From assembly GCF_018446385.1 (NCBI RefSeq), contig NC_055987.1:5169705-5233704 (forward strand): DNA of 64,000 bases. The letters run 5' to 3'. Below are positions 31,085 to 43,330 of the stretch, piece by piece. The translations under genes were made by a program, and so were the position numbers. A model generated the notes under the pieces. It had not been told where the DNA came from and ran no database searches. It was given only the letters and a program-made list of their open reading frames with translations. The DNA is from Zingiber officinale. Lineage: Eukaryota; Streptophyta; Magnoliopsida; Zingiberales; Zingiberaceae. Numbering within the stretch: position 1 is the stretch's first letter; each line of letters begins with the position of its first letter.

Positions 31085-33591
31085 TCACCCCGCTCGGTAC
31101 GGCTGGAGATGATTTGCGCTCCATGGTCGATCCAGCTGCCGTCCGTCTTCATCCTCCAAGTAATAAGCACCTGAGCGGAACTTTTCGATGACTTTGAAGG
31201 GGCCTGCCCAAGGAGCTTCCAGCTTGCCCACGTCCCCGACCGGCTTCACTTTCTTCCACACTAGGTCTCCGACCTGGAATGCTCTGGGGATTACACGCCG
31301 ATTGTAATTTTGCTTCATTCGCTGCCGGTATGTCATCAGCCGAACGGTCGCCTTGTCTCGGTTTTCATCGATCAAGTCCAACTCCATGTTCCTCCGCTCG
31401 GCGTTGTCGTCATCATAGTTCTGGATCCGGATGGATTCGACGCCGACTTCGATCGGGATAACTGCTTCGCCGCCGTACACCAAATGAAATGGCGTCACGC
31501 CTGTTCCTTCCTTTGGGGTCGTGCGGATAGCCCATAGGACGCACGCCACTTCATCCGCCCAGCTTCCTCCCAAATGGTCGAGCCGAGCACGCAGAATGCG
31601 AAGAATTTCTCGGTTGGCTACTTCGGCTTGACCATTGCTTTGGGGATACACCACGGACGTGAAGTGTTACTCAATGTCGTAGCTTTTGCACCATTCTTCA
31701 AGCAACTTTCCCGCGAACTGCCGCCCGTTATCAGAAACAAGTGGACGGGGGACGCCAAACCGGCAGATGATGTGCTGCCATATAAACTTTTTGACCATCT
31801 GCTCGGTGATCTTGGCCAGTGGCTCAGCCTCCATCCATTTGGAAAAATAGTCGACCGCCACCAGCAGGAACTTCCGTTGACCGGTCGCCATAGGAAAGGG
31901 ACCCACAATATCCATTCCCCACTGGTCGAACGGATAGGATACGGTAGATGCTTTCATTTCCTCCGCCGGTCGGTGGGAGAAGTTGTGATACTTCTGGCAG
32001 GAAAGGCATGTCGCGACGGTCCGGGCGGCATCTGCTTGCAGGGTTGGCCAGAAGTATCCGGCCAGCAGGATCTTCTTGGCCAGCGATCGTCCGCCCGGAT
32101 GCCCTCCACACGATCCTTGATGCACTTCTTGGAGGATGTACGTCACGTCCTCCGAGCTTACACACTTTAACAGTGGTCGGGAGAAAGCTTTCTTGTAGAG
32201 TTGGTCTCCAATGAGAGTAAACCGACCGGCTCTCCTCCTTAATAGTTGGGTTGCTTCCCGATCAGACGGTGTTGCCCCCGACCGAAGAAACTCCGCAATG
32301 GTTGTCCTCCAATCACTCGGAAACTCGAGGCCCTCCATCCGGTCGACGTGCGCCACCAAAGCTACTTGTTCAATGGGCGGCTGGATGACGACCGGTGATA
32401 TTGAACTTGCCAGTTTGGATAGCTCGTCCGCTGCCTGGTTCTCCGCTCGGGGTATCTTCTGGATAATAACCTCTCTGAAGTCGGCTTTGAATTTTTCGAA
32501 GGCTTGAGCGTAGAGCTTAAGCTGAGCATTGTTGATCTCAAAAGTGCCTGAGAGTTGTTGAGCAGCCAGCTGGGAGTCCGAGTGGAGTGTGACCCGACCG
32601 GCGCCTACATGCCGGGCTACTTGCAAGCCTGCTATAAGGGCTTCATACTCCGCTTCGTTATTCGTAGCTCTGTAGTCCAGCCGGACGAATAGATGCATCC
32701 GCTCTCCTTGTGGAGATAGCAATACTACGCCAATCCCGCTCCCGAGCCGAGTGGACGATCCATCCACAAATAGTTTCCACATGACCTCGGGCTCTGGCCT
32801 TTGTACTTCGGTGACAAAATCTGCCAATGACTGCGCCTTTATCGCCGAACGGGGTTGATATTGAATGTCGAATTCGCTCAACTCCGTGGTCCACTTAATA
32901 AGCCGTTCGGACGCTTCTGGGTTCAACAGCACTCTTCCCAATGGGCTATTCATCCGAACGATGATAGTATGCGCCAAAAAATAAGGGCGAAGCCTCCGAG
33001 CAGCTAGGACCAAAGCAAACGCTAGTTTCTCGAGCCCAGTGTAGCGAGATTCAACATCTTTTAAAATATGGCTTAGAAAATACACTGGTTGCTCTTCGCC
33101 GCTCGACCGGACTAGCGCCGAGCCCACAACATGTCCGGTTGAGGATAAATAAATAAAGAGCGGTTCACCTGCAGCTGGCTTGGCTAACACGGGCAGAGAA
33201 TTCAGATATGCCTTCAGTTCTTCGAACGCCCGATCACATTCTTCATCCCAATGGAACTTGGTAGCCTTGCGCAAGATTTTGAAAAATGGGAGGCTCCGAT
33301 CGGCTGTCTTTGAGATGAATCTGGACAATGCTGTTATCCGACCGGTCAAGCGCTGCACTTCCCTCAGATTTCTTGGAGGCGGCATATCTTGTAGTGCTTT
33401 CACCTTGCTGGGATTTGCTTCGATGCCCCGCTCGGTCACTATGTAACCCAAGAAACGCCCGCCCTTTGCTCCGAACAGACACTTCTGAGGGTTCAACTTA
33501 ACTCCATACCTCCTCAGCGTGCGGAAAGTCTCCTCCATGTCTTTAAAGAGGTTAGCCGTTCGAACTGACTTGATGAGAATATCATCTGTTG
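31085..33591 (-). pseudogene. Tat gypsy pol, second part: RT end, RNase H, second RNase H, integrase
   Basis: From 33591 downward the frame resumes the reverse transcriptase just after YVDD (ILIKS). It continues through the RT thumb (KCLFGAKGGRFLGYIVTERG) and the retroviral RNase H (SHILKDVESRYTGLEKLAFA). A second, plant-type RNase H follows (WKLFVDGSSTRLGSGIGVVL and NNEAEYEALIAG and LHSDSQL). Then comes integrase, with a zinc finger (HQGSCGGHPGG...CLSCQ) and catalytic segments DQWGMDIVGPFP, VSDNGRQF and QSNGQAEVANREIL. One stop at 31664-31666 breaks the frame between the last two integrase segments. The product would copy and integrate the element; it is non-functional here. Confidence 0.9.
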
Positions 33592-33596
33592 GTTGC

Positions 33597-36500
33597 TACT
33601 CGGAAAACCTAGAGGTTCCACTGTACAAAAATTTTGTACAAAGGTCTGAACCTTTTCCTAGCTACCATGTGTTCTTTTAAATTAAATTTTGGATCGCCTG
33701 CGGAACTTAACACGTTTGATCCAAAACTTAATCTATTTGTTCTTTTAGGTTTTGACTTGGATCTCCTGCGGAACTTAACACGTTTGACCAAAATCACCTT
33801 AAGTTATTGATTCCATTAAATATTAATTTCCATAATTGGTTCCCAGTGTTGGTTGCTACTCGGAAAACCTATAGGTTCCACTGTACAAAAATTTTGTACA
33901 AAGGTCTGAACCTTTTCCTAGCTACCATGTGTTCTTTTAAATTAAATTTTGGATCGCCTGCGGAACTTAACACGTTTGATCCAAAACTTAATCTATTTGT
34001 TCTTTTAGGTTTTGACTTGGATCTCCTGCGGAACTTTACACGTTCGACCCAAGTCTCCTTAAGTTATTAATTCCATTAAATATTAATTTCCATAATTGGT
34101 TCCCAGTACTGACGTGGCGAGGCACATGGCCTTCTTGGATATGGGAGCAACCACCACCGACTAGACAAAACCTTTTATAGAAAGCTAATATTTAATTTCC
34201 TAAAATAACTTTAGGTTAACCAAAGAGAATAATCAAATCACAAGGAAAAGAAAAAACAAAAGAACACAACATCGAAAAAACATATTCGAAATTCTAGAAC
34301 GTAAGCCTCTTGTATTTGATATTATTTCCATAAATAACTAGCATGATGCGGAAATAAAAATTACTAGTTATACCTTGTAGAAAAACCTCTTGATCTTCTA
34401 CCGTATTCCTCTTCTAACCTCGGACGTTGTGTGGGCAACGATCTACCGAGATGAGAAACCACCAACCACCTTCTTCTCCTCCAAGCAAGGTTCGGCCACA
34501 AAGGAAGAACTTCACCAAAGAAGAAAACCAAAATACTAACCAAGCTCCAAGAGATGCTAGCTTTCTCTCCTTCTTCTTCTTATTCTCCAAGTAGTATCCG
34601 GCCACCACAAGAGCTCCAAGGAAGGGAGAGAGGTTCGGCCACCACAAGAGGAAGAGAGGGAGAGGATGGCCGGCCACACCAAGGAACAAAAGAGGAAGAG
34701 AAAATAATAGAGATTTTTTTTCATGAAGGCACCCTCACCCCTTCTTTTATATTCCTTGGCCTAGGCAAATTAGGAAATTTAATTACAATAAAATTTCATC
34801 AATTTCCTTGACATGATTTTATTGAGAAAAATAAAATAAAATTTCCCAAATTAAAACTAATGGCCGGCCACATCAATGAAGGAAAAAATTAGACAAGTTT
34901 TAATCAACAATTAAAACTTCCTAATTTGTTTCCGGAAATTTTAAAAAATAAAATTTCTCTTTAAAATCTCTTCATGGTTGATAAAAGGAAATTTCTATAA
35001 TTTTAATTTTATCAACATGTGAATAATTTTTAAAGAGAAAATAAAACATCTCTCCAATCTACAAATAAGGAAATAGATCTAATCTCTTTCTTTAATCTTT
35101 TGTAGATCTTTTACAAGAGAGATATTTTAATTTTAATTCTCTTTAAATTATATCTTCCACATAATAATAAAAATAATAAAAATTAAAATTAAAATTCTTT
35201 TTTTAATTTAATTTGGCCGGCCCTACTAGCTTGGGTTCAAGCTAGGGCCGGCCACCCAATTTTATACCTAGGCCGACCCTAGCTTGTTCCCAAGCTAGCT
35301 TGGCCGGCCCCTATTGGGTGGGTATAGAAGGTGGGTATAGGTGGGTATAGAACTCTATAAAGAAGAGGCTACGATAGGGACCGAGAGGAGGAATTGGTTT
35401 TGGTCTCCCGATAAAATTAAGCATCCCGTGTTCGCCCCGAACACACAACTTAATTTTATCAATGATAATTCATTCCACTAGAGAACTATCATTGAACTAC
35501 CGCACCAATCCCAAATTACATTTTTTTTTGGCTCCTTCTTATTATGAGTGTGTTAGTCTCCCTGTGTTTAAGATATCGAATGTCCACTAATTAAGTGAGT
35601 TACTGACAACTCATTTAATTAATATCTAAGTCCAAGAGTAGTACCACTCAACCTTATTATCATGTCGGACTAAGTCCACCTGCAGGGTTTAACATGACAA
35701 TCTTTATGAGCTCCTCTTGAGGACATTATCAACCTAGTATCTCTAGGACACAGTTTCCTTCTATAATCAACAACACACACTATAAGTGATATCATTTCCC
35801 AATTTATCGGGCTTGTTGATTTATCGAACTAAATCTCACCCATTGATAAATTAAAGAAATAAATATCAAACATATGTGCTTGTTATTATATTAGGATTAA
35901 GAGCACGCACTTCCATAATAACTGAAGTCTTTGTTCCTTTATAAAGTCAGTATAAAAGAAACGACCTCTAATGGTCCTACTCAATACACTCTGAGTGTAC
36001 TAGTGTAATTATATAGTCAAGATAAACTAATACCTAATTACACTACGACCTTCTAATGGTATGTTCCTTTCCATTTTGGTCGTGAGCTTCTGTTTATAAT
36101 TTATAAGGTACTGATAACATTATCTTCTGCATATGACACCACATGCTATGCTATCTACAATATAAATTAATTGAACAACTACAAACAAATGTAGATAAAT
36201 TGACCAAATGTGATTCTTTATTTAACATGAATGTTTACAAAGCTTAGGCTTTCAGTATACACTCCAACACCCAGTACTGACGTGGCGAGGCACATGACCT
36301 TCTTGGATATGGGAGCAACCACCACCGACTAGACAAAACCTTTTATGGAAAGCTAATATTTAATTTCCTAAAATAACTTTAGGTTAACCGAAAGGAACAA
36401 TCAAATCACAAGGAAAAGAAATAAATATAAGAACACTACATCGAAAATAAATTCGAAACACTAGAATCGTAAGCCTCTTGTATTTGGTATTATTTCCAAA

Positions 36501-38420
36501 AATAACTAGTATGATGCGGAAAGGAAAAATTACTAGTTATACCTTCTAGAAAGACCTCTTGATCTTCTACCGTATTCCTCTTCTAACCTCGGACGTTGTG
36601 TGGGCAACGATCTTCCGAGATGAGAAACCACCAAAGCACCTTCTTCTCCTCCTAGCTAGGTTCGGCCAAAACAAGAGTTTTACCAAGGATGAAGAAAACC
36701 ACCAACCAAGCTCCAAGGGATGCAAGCTTTCTCTCCTCCTTTTTCTTCTTCTCCAAGTAGTATCCGGCCACCACAAGAGCTCCAAGCAAGAGAGAAGTTT
36801 CAGCCACCACAAAGAGGAAGAGAGGGAGAGGATGGCCGGCCACACCAAGGAACAAGAGAGGGAGAAAAATAATAGAGGTTATTACTCATGAAGGCACCCC
36901 AATCCCCTCTTTTATATTCCTTAGCCTTGGTAAATTAGGAAATTTAATTACAATAAAATTTCCTTAATTTTCCTTGACATGAATTAATTGAGAAAAATAA
37001 AATAAAATTTCCCAATTAAACTTATAATGGTCGGCCACATCATAGAGAGACAAATTAGACAAGTTTCAATCAACAAATTAAAACTTCCTAATTTGTTTCC
37101 GGAAATTTTAAAAATAAAATTTCTCTTCAAAAATTCCTTCATGGTTGATAAAAAGAAATTTCTATAATTTTAATTTTTCAACATGTGAATAATTTTCAAA
37201 GAGAAAATAAAATATCTTTCCAATCTACAAATAAGGAAAGAGATCTAATCTCTTTCTTTAATCTTTTGTAGATCCTTTTAAGAGAGATATTTTAATTTTA
37301 ATTCTCTTTAATAAATTATATCTACCACATAATAAAAATTAAAATTCTTTTTAAATTTCATTAGGGTCGGCCCCTTCTAGCTTGGGTTCAAGCTAGGGCC
37401 GACCACCCATAAACCATGCTTAGGCCGGCCCTAGCTTGATTCCCAAGCTAGCTTGGCAGACCCCCTTTAGGTGAGTATAGAAGATGGGTATAGGTGGGTA
37501 TAGTACTCTATAAATAAGAGGCTACGATAGGGACCGAGAGGAGGAATTGATTTTGGTCTCCCGATAAAATTAAGCATCCCGTGTTCGCCCCGAACACACA
37601 ACTTAATTTTATCAATAATAATTCATTCCACTAGAGAACTATTATTGAACTACCGCACCAATCCCAAATTATATTTTTGGGCTCATTCTTATTATGAGTG
37701 TGTTAGTCTCCCTGTGTTTAAGATATCGAATATCCACTAATTAAGTGAGTTACTCACAACTCATTTAATTAATATCTTAGTCCAAGAGTAGTACCACTCA
37801 ACCTTATCATCATGTCGGACTAAGTCCACCTGCAGGGTTTAACATGACAGTCCTTATGAGCTCCTCTTGGGGACATTATCAACCTAGTATCTCTAGGACA
37901 CAGTTTCCTTCTATAATCAACAATACACACTATAAATGATATCATTTCCCAACTTATTGGGCTTATTGATTCATCGAACTAAATCTCACCCATTGATAAA
38001 TTAAAGAAATAAATATCAAATATATGTGCTTGTTATTATATTAGGATTAAGAGCACACACTTCTATAATAACTGAGGTCTTTGTTCCTTTATAAAGTCAG
38101 TATAAAAGAAACGACCTCAAATGATCCTACTCAATACACTTTGAGTGTACTAGTGTAATTATATAGTCAAGATAAACTAATACCTAATTACACTACGACC
38201 TTCTAATGGTTTGTTCCTTTCCATTTTGGTCATGAGCTACTGTTTATAATTTATAAGATACTGATAGCATCATCTTCTGCATGTGACACCACATACTATG
38301 TTATCTACAATATAAATTAATTGAACAACTACAAACAAATGTAAATAATTTGACCAAATGTGATTCTTTATTCAAAACAAATGTTTACAAAAGCTTAGGC
38401 TTTCAGTATACACTCCAACA
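33597..38420 (-). mobile_element. Solo LTR of copia family B inserted in the gypsy YVDD motif
   Basis: Starts TGTTGGTTGCTACTCGG and ends CACTCCAACA. The target duplication TCATC lies at 33592-33596 and 38421-38425. Its own length is about 2.4 kb (33597-33846 plus 36275-38420), interrupted by a second copy of the same family. It lies exactly between the second Asp codon of YVDD and the next codons of the gypsy reverse transcriptase. No coding capacity; the AT-rich body has CTAGCTTGGGTTCAAGCTAG palindromes near 37380-37450. Confidence 0.92.
33847..36269 (-). mobile_element. Second family-B solo LTR nested in the first
   Basis: 2423 bp, TGTTGG...CCAACA, flanked by CCCAG at 33842-33846 and 36270-36274. 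Removing it restores the GGTTCCCAGTACTGACGTGG reading seen in the family. Nearly identical to its host LTR throughout, so both are young relative to the gypsy. Confidence 0.92.
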
Positions 38421-38425
38421 TCATC

Positions 38426-39172
38426 CACGTACACTTCCAAATTTCGTCCGATCTGCTCCTTGAAGACTTTGTTCATCAAGCGCTGGTAGGTTGCCCCCGC
38501 GTTCTTCAGTCCGAACGGCATCACATTGTAGCAGTATGTGACGTCGGCTATAACGAAGCTAACTTTCTCTTGATCTTCTCGGGCCAGCGGTATTTGATGG
38601 TAGCCCTGATAACCGTCGAGCATACATATCAACTCGCAGCCGGCTGTGGAGTCCACCAGTTGATCGATCCGGGGCAAGGGATAAAAATCCTTTGGCCATG
38701 CTTTGTTGAGATCCTGGAAATCGATGCACACTCTCCACTTGTTGCCCGGTTTGGAGACTAGTACCACATTCGCCAGCCAGCTCGGGAACTGGACCTCGCG
38801 TATGTGGCCGGCCTCCAGGAGCCTCTCGACCTCCGATCGGATGATGGCATTTTGTTCGGCGCTGAAGTCCCTCTTTCTTTGCTTCACCGGTCGAGCGTCC
38901 GGTCGGACGTGGAGCTCGTGCTGTGCTATACTTGGCGAAATCCCAGACAGCTCATGCTTCGACCAGGTGAAGACATCATAATTTCTTTGGAGGCATTTGA
39001 TCACTTCCTCTTTCTGGTTTGCCTCCAGATCGGCCGCGACGAATGTGGTAGCTTCCGATCAAGTTGGATGGATTTGCACCTCCTCTCTTTCTTCATAAAC
39101 CAAAGAGGATGTTTTGTCAGTTATGACGTTTACCTCGATCCCCGGCATCTTCCGAGCGGAACTGGCGTCAGC
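38426..39172 (-). pseudogene. Tat gypsy pol, first part: linker and reverse transcriptase N-terminal half
   Basis: 39004 downward encodes the RT fingers and palm: DFSAEQNAIIRSEVERLLEA, WRVCIDFQDLNKAWPKD, YPLPRIDQLVD and MPFGLKNAGATYQRLMN, ending at VYVDD where the LTR insertion begins. Between 39172 and 39005 the linker frame is broken by stops near 39173 and 39062. Confidence 0.9.
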
Positions 39173-40828
39173 TCATACCATCTCGATGTAGCATCGCCGA
39201 GCCGCCAGCTGGTCTCCCCGTACTTCTCCCACCTTGTCTTCGACTGGGAACTTGATTTTCTGGTAGAAGGTGGAGACGGCCGCTCGGAACTCACTGAGCG
39301 CCGGTCGCCCCAAGATGACGTTATATGCTGAGGGAGAGTCGACCACGACGAAGTTTGCAGTCCGCGTCCTTCTGAGTAGCTCCTCTCCCAGCGAAATAGT
39401 TAGTCGGATCTGTCCGACCGACAGAACTTCATTGCCCGTAAACCCGTAGAGGGGGGTTGTCATGGGCAGCAGCTCGGCTCGATCAATTTGCAATTGATCG
39501 AAAGCTTTTTTGAATATGATATTGACCGAGCTGCCTGTATCAACAAAAATGCAGTGAATAGTGCAATTGGCTATTACCGCTTTGATGAGAAGGGCGTCGT
39601 CATGCGACACTTCAACTCCCTCTAAGTCCCTGGGCCCGAAGCTGATTTCGGGTCCGCTCACCCTTTCCTGGCTGCAGCCGACCGCATGGATCTGGAGCTG
39701 CCTGACGCTTGCCTTCCTTTCTCTGTTGGAGTCTCCTCCCGTCGGCCCGCCAGCTATAATGTTGATTTCACCTCGGGAAGTGTTGTTTCTATTTTCTTCT
39801 TCCCGAGCGGACGACCTAGGTCGTTCCCTAGACATTCGGGGATTTTCATGCCTCGGAGTATGATGCTGCTCGGGAGTCTGTCTTTGTCGTCGGCCGGATA
39901 TATTCCGATCGGCTCCACGAAGTCTCTGTTGCCTGTTGGATGATGGCGATCGACGGCCGCCACTCCGAGGAACGGGGTGAGCGATCAGGGGAAGGCTTCG
40001 GCAATCTCTTGTGTTATGCGTGTCGGCCCGGTGAAATGAGCAGAACATGGGGGTCAATTTCTTCTTTTGTTTGGGCCGCTCGGCAGATACTTCTTGGATG
40101 ACATGGCTCCTTGCATGTGGGTGAGGACGGGCTGCCTCAACTCGTGGTCCCCTTGGCGGCTGATTGCTAGTCGGTTGCTTCCGCTCGGCAGGGGCCTGCC
40201 GCTCGATTGGAGCTTCCTTTCTTCTGGCCGCTTGAGCTTCCTCCACATTAATGTATTCATTGGCCCGGTGTAACATATGGTCATAGTCTCAGGGCGGCTT
40301 CCGAATGAGCGAACGGAAGAAGTCACCGTCCACCAAGCCTTGTGTGAAGGCATTCATCATGGTTTCCGAGGTGGTCATTGGAATATCCATACCCACCTGG
40401 TTGAATCGCTAAATATAAGCTCTGAGCGGCTCTCTGGGCTCTTGCTTGATGGCGAACAGGCTGACACTTGTCTTCTGATAACGGCGACTGCTTGCAAAGT
40501 GGTGGAGGAAGGCCGCTCGGAAGTCTTTGAAACTTGTGATGGATCCGTCCGGTAGCCTCCGAAACCACCGTTGAGCCGATCCCGAGAGGGTGGTGAGGAA
40601 AACCCGACACTTCACTCCATCTGTGTATTGATGAAGGGTAGCTGTGTTGTCGAATTTACCCAAATGATCGTCTGGATCGGTGGTTCCGTTGTATTCACCG
40701 ATCGCCGGGGGCACATAGTGCTTTGGCAGAGGGTCTCGTAGAATGACTTCTGAGAATTGCTGGTTAATCCGCTCGGGAGAAGCGTCCGCCCGGGGGGCCT
40801 TGCCTTTTCTGTAGTCTCGTATTGGCAC
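39173..40828 (-). pseudogene. Tat gypsy gag and aspartic protease
   Basis: Gag core includes YNGTTDPDDHLGKFDNTATL and FHHFASSRRYQ-like segments. There are in-frame stops near 40410 (TAG) and 40287 (TGA), after which the same frame continues. A His/Cys knuckle variant follows (CSFHRADTHNTRDC). The protease motif FVDTGSSVNIIF and the flap-side YNVILGRPAL are present around 39300-39560. The gag N-terminus upstream of 40828 is in a different frame and not reliably placed. Confidence 0.85.
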
Positions 40829-41109
40829 TTCGTCTGATGAAGATCCTCGATCACGATTAACTGCTGCGGTTTCAGGAGGCGTGCGGAATAAGGCCTAATG
40901 AAATGGAACCGTGGCCTGAGGTGCATCCGCTCGGCCTCTTGATGCTGATGTCACTTGCTGCTCAATCCGCTCGGCTTGCGACTTCTGTCTCTATTCCACA
41001 ACTTAGCTCCTCTTGTCTCGATCAGAGCGTCGAGCTCCTCTGTGGAGAGCATCACCGAGTGTGGTCGTCCAACTTAGTCCATTGCTTCCGATCGGATGCA
41101 GGAGCGTTC

Positions 41110-41127
41110 CCACAGACGGCGCCAAAT
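41110..41127 (-). other. Primer-binding site of Tat gypsy
   Basis: Minus strand reads TTTGGCGCCGTCTGTGGG directly after the 5' LTR, the usual primer-site context of this group of gypsy elements. Confidence 0.8.
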
Positions 41128-41912
41128 TGATCCTGACCGAACGCTGAATCAACAGACGTTGGGCACGTGGCGCTCTCCGAATGGATGACGTAGATCTCCG
41201 ACCGGTCGTAAGGAGCTCCGGCGAACCTGCAAAGAAGTCGGACCGGGAAGGGGTTCCCGGCGACGACCCTCCGACGCTCAAGTCAGGCAAGTGGACAACA
41301 AATAAGTGGCTCTTAATCTCCCAGAATGCGTACCTCCGGCGAAGTGTGAGGCTCCTTATATAGAGCTGGGAAGGGACTCACGCACACATACCAAGATGAA
41401 TACGTGTCCTCAGCCCATATCTCAGCATGGGCTTGTTAGAGAAGCTTACCTGACACCATAATGCTACAGTCCGAGCACATCTCTGATGGGACAGCGGAAC
41501 CCTCTGCCATAAGATCCTGAGTATGGCCTGATCATCGAACATACCCGCTGTCAGAAGGTGTTCCCTTGTCCTCTTCTCCTTTTACCCCATGCTGAGCATC
41601 CGGCCGGCCGACAGTCTCCTCACGTCCGGTCGGTCGTATATGCTAGTCCGCTCGGGAGATTCCCGGACGTGTGCTCTATGGACTGTTCGCAGTATTGCTA
41701 CTTTATGCCTTCGGCTGAACGGGCTACCCGATCGGCCCGTCGACCCTGTTCTCGGCGTCGGAGACCCGACTCCCCCGTCGAGTTCTTTGCTTTCGATTAG
41801 ACCCGGTCGGCCGATCGGTCCACCCCTGTCCGATCGGTCATTTGACCTTTTGACTTCTACGTGGCGTTGACTCCCCTCACAAAGGGGGTCCTCTGTCCTC
41901 ACCTCCAGATCA
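41128..41912 (-). repeat. 5' LTR of Tat gypsy
   Basis: 785 bp, TGATCCTGACCG to CCTCCAGATCA on the plus strand. Direct partner of 26413-27196. Confidence 0.92.
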
Positions 41913-42784
41913 ATAGCTCACAACCAAGATGGAATGAGATAAACCATTGGAGTGGTTGTTGTGTAATTTGGTATTAGTTTATCTTAACTATAAAATTACA
42001 CTAGTACACTAGGTGTGTATTGAGCAGGACCATTTGAGGTAGTTCTTTTTATACTGACTTAATAAAAGAACAAGACCCCTGTTATTATGGAAGTGTATAC
42101 TCTTAATCCCAATATAATAACAAGCACGTATACTTAGTATTTATTTCTTTAATTTATCAATGAGTGAGATTTAGTTCGATAAATCAATAGGCCCGATAAG
42201 TTGAGAAATAATATTATTTATATGGTGTGTTGTTGATTATAAAAGGAAACTGTGTCATAGTAATCTAGGTTGATAATGCCCCCTTGAGAAGCTCATAAGG
42301 ATTGTCATATAAACCCTGCAGGTGGACTTGGTCCGACATGACAATAAAGTTGAGTGGTACTACTCTTCGAGCTAGATATTAATTAAGTGAGTTGTCAATA
42401 ACTCATTTAATTAGTGGACATTCGATATCTTAAACATAAGGAGATTAATGCACTCATGATAAGAAGGAGTCCATAATATAATTTGGGATTAGTGCGGTAG
42501 TTCAATAATAACTCTTTAGTGGTATAAGTAATTATTGATGAATTTGAGTTGGGTGTTCGGGGCGAACACAGTAAGCTCAAGCTCATCGGGAGACCAAAAT
42601 CAATTTCTCCTCTCAGTCCCTGTTATAGCCTCTATAAAGCCTTGTATCCACAATGTCCACTTCTTACCCAAGTAATGGGTCGGGCACATCCTTGCTTGGA
42701 GCAAGGGGGTCGGCCAAGCATTATTTTGGAGCTTATGTAGTGGTCGGCCAAGCCATGCTTGGTGACCAAGCATGGGGCCGACCA

Positions 42785-43330
42785 TAGGTAAAGGAAAAAG
42801 GAAGTTTTGTTTAAAATAAAATTTTGTTAAAATCTTTCCTTATTTGCAGTTATCTACAATGGTTAAAAGAGAGATTTTATTTTGTTAAAATCTTTCCTTT
42901 TTTGTAGTTAAAAGAAAGATTTTAATTTTCTTTTATAGCCATCTCATGGTTTTAAAAGAGAGTTTTAAAATTTTAAAATCTTTCCTTTTATAGCTATCTA
43001 CAAAAGATTAAAGAGAGATTTTAATTTTATTAAAATCTTTCCTTATTTGTAGTTATCTATAATGTTTAAAAGAGATATTTTAATTTATGATAAAACTTTC
43101 TCTTTTTGTAACCATGATTTAAAAGAAGAAGTTTTAATTAATCTTTCCTTTTTGTAGTTGTCTACATGTTTTAAAATAGAGAGATTAATTTTAACACTTT
43201 CCTTTATTGCCATGTACAATAGGAAATTTAAAAGAGAGAGATTTTAATTGTTATTAAAATTTCCTTTTTAAAAGGGAGGTCACAAATAAGGGATTTTTAA
43301 TTATGTTTAAAACTTTCCTTTTTTGTCATG
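42785..43330. repeat. Degenerate self-complementary repeats in LTR B
   Basis: Repeated units alternate between AAAGAGAGATTTTAATTTT and TTAAAATCTTTCCTTATTTG, with TGTAGTTATCTACA between them. Neighbouring units can pair with each other. Similar units are in the other family-B LTRs (34880-35200, 37000-37330, 62220-62700). Confidence 0.6.

Larger units (their letters stand above)
26413..41912 (-). mobile_element. Ty3/gypsy retrotransposon, Tat lineage, with antisense extra ORF
   Basis: Two LTRs of about 785 bp in direct orientation (TGATCC...GATCA) bound the element. The flanks are GTAGC (26408-26412) and ATAGC (41913-41917), a 5-bp target duplication with one change. Read on the minus strand the order is 5' LTR, primer site, gag-protease, reverse transcriptase, RNase H, a second RNase H domain, integrase, 65-bp tandem repeats, a spliced antisense ORF, polypurine tract and 3' LTR. 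The second RNase H places it in the Tat lineage. At least five nonsense changes and two nested LTRs in reverse transcriptase make it inactive. My hand count of LTR differences is about 34 over 784 bases, near 4%. Confidence 0.92.

Noticed and set aside
31279-33446. Plus-strand open frames across the gypsy pol region
   Set aside because: They are antisense to clear RNase H and integrase domains and have no domain of their own.
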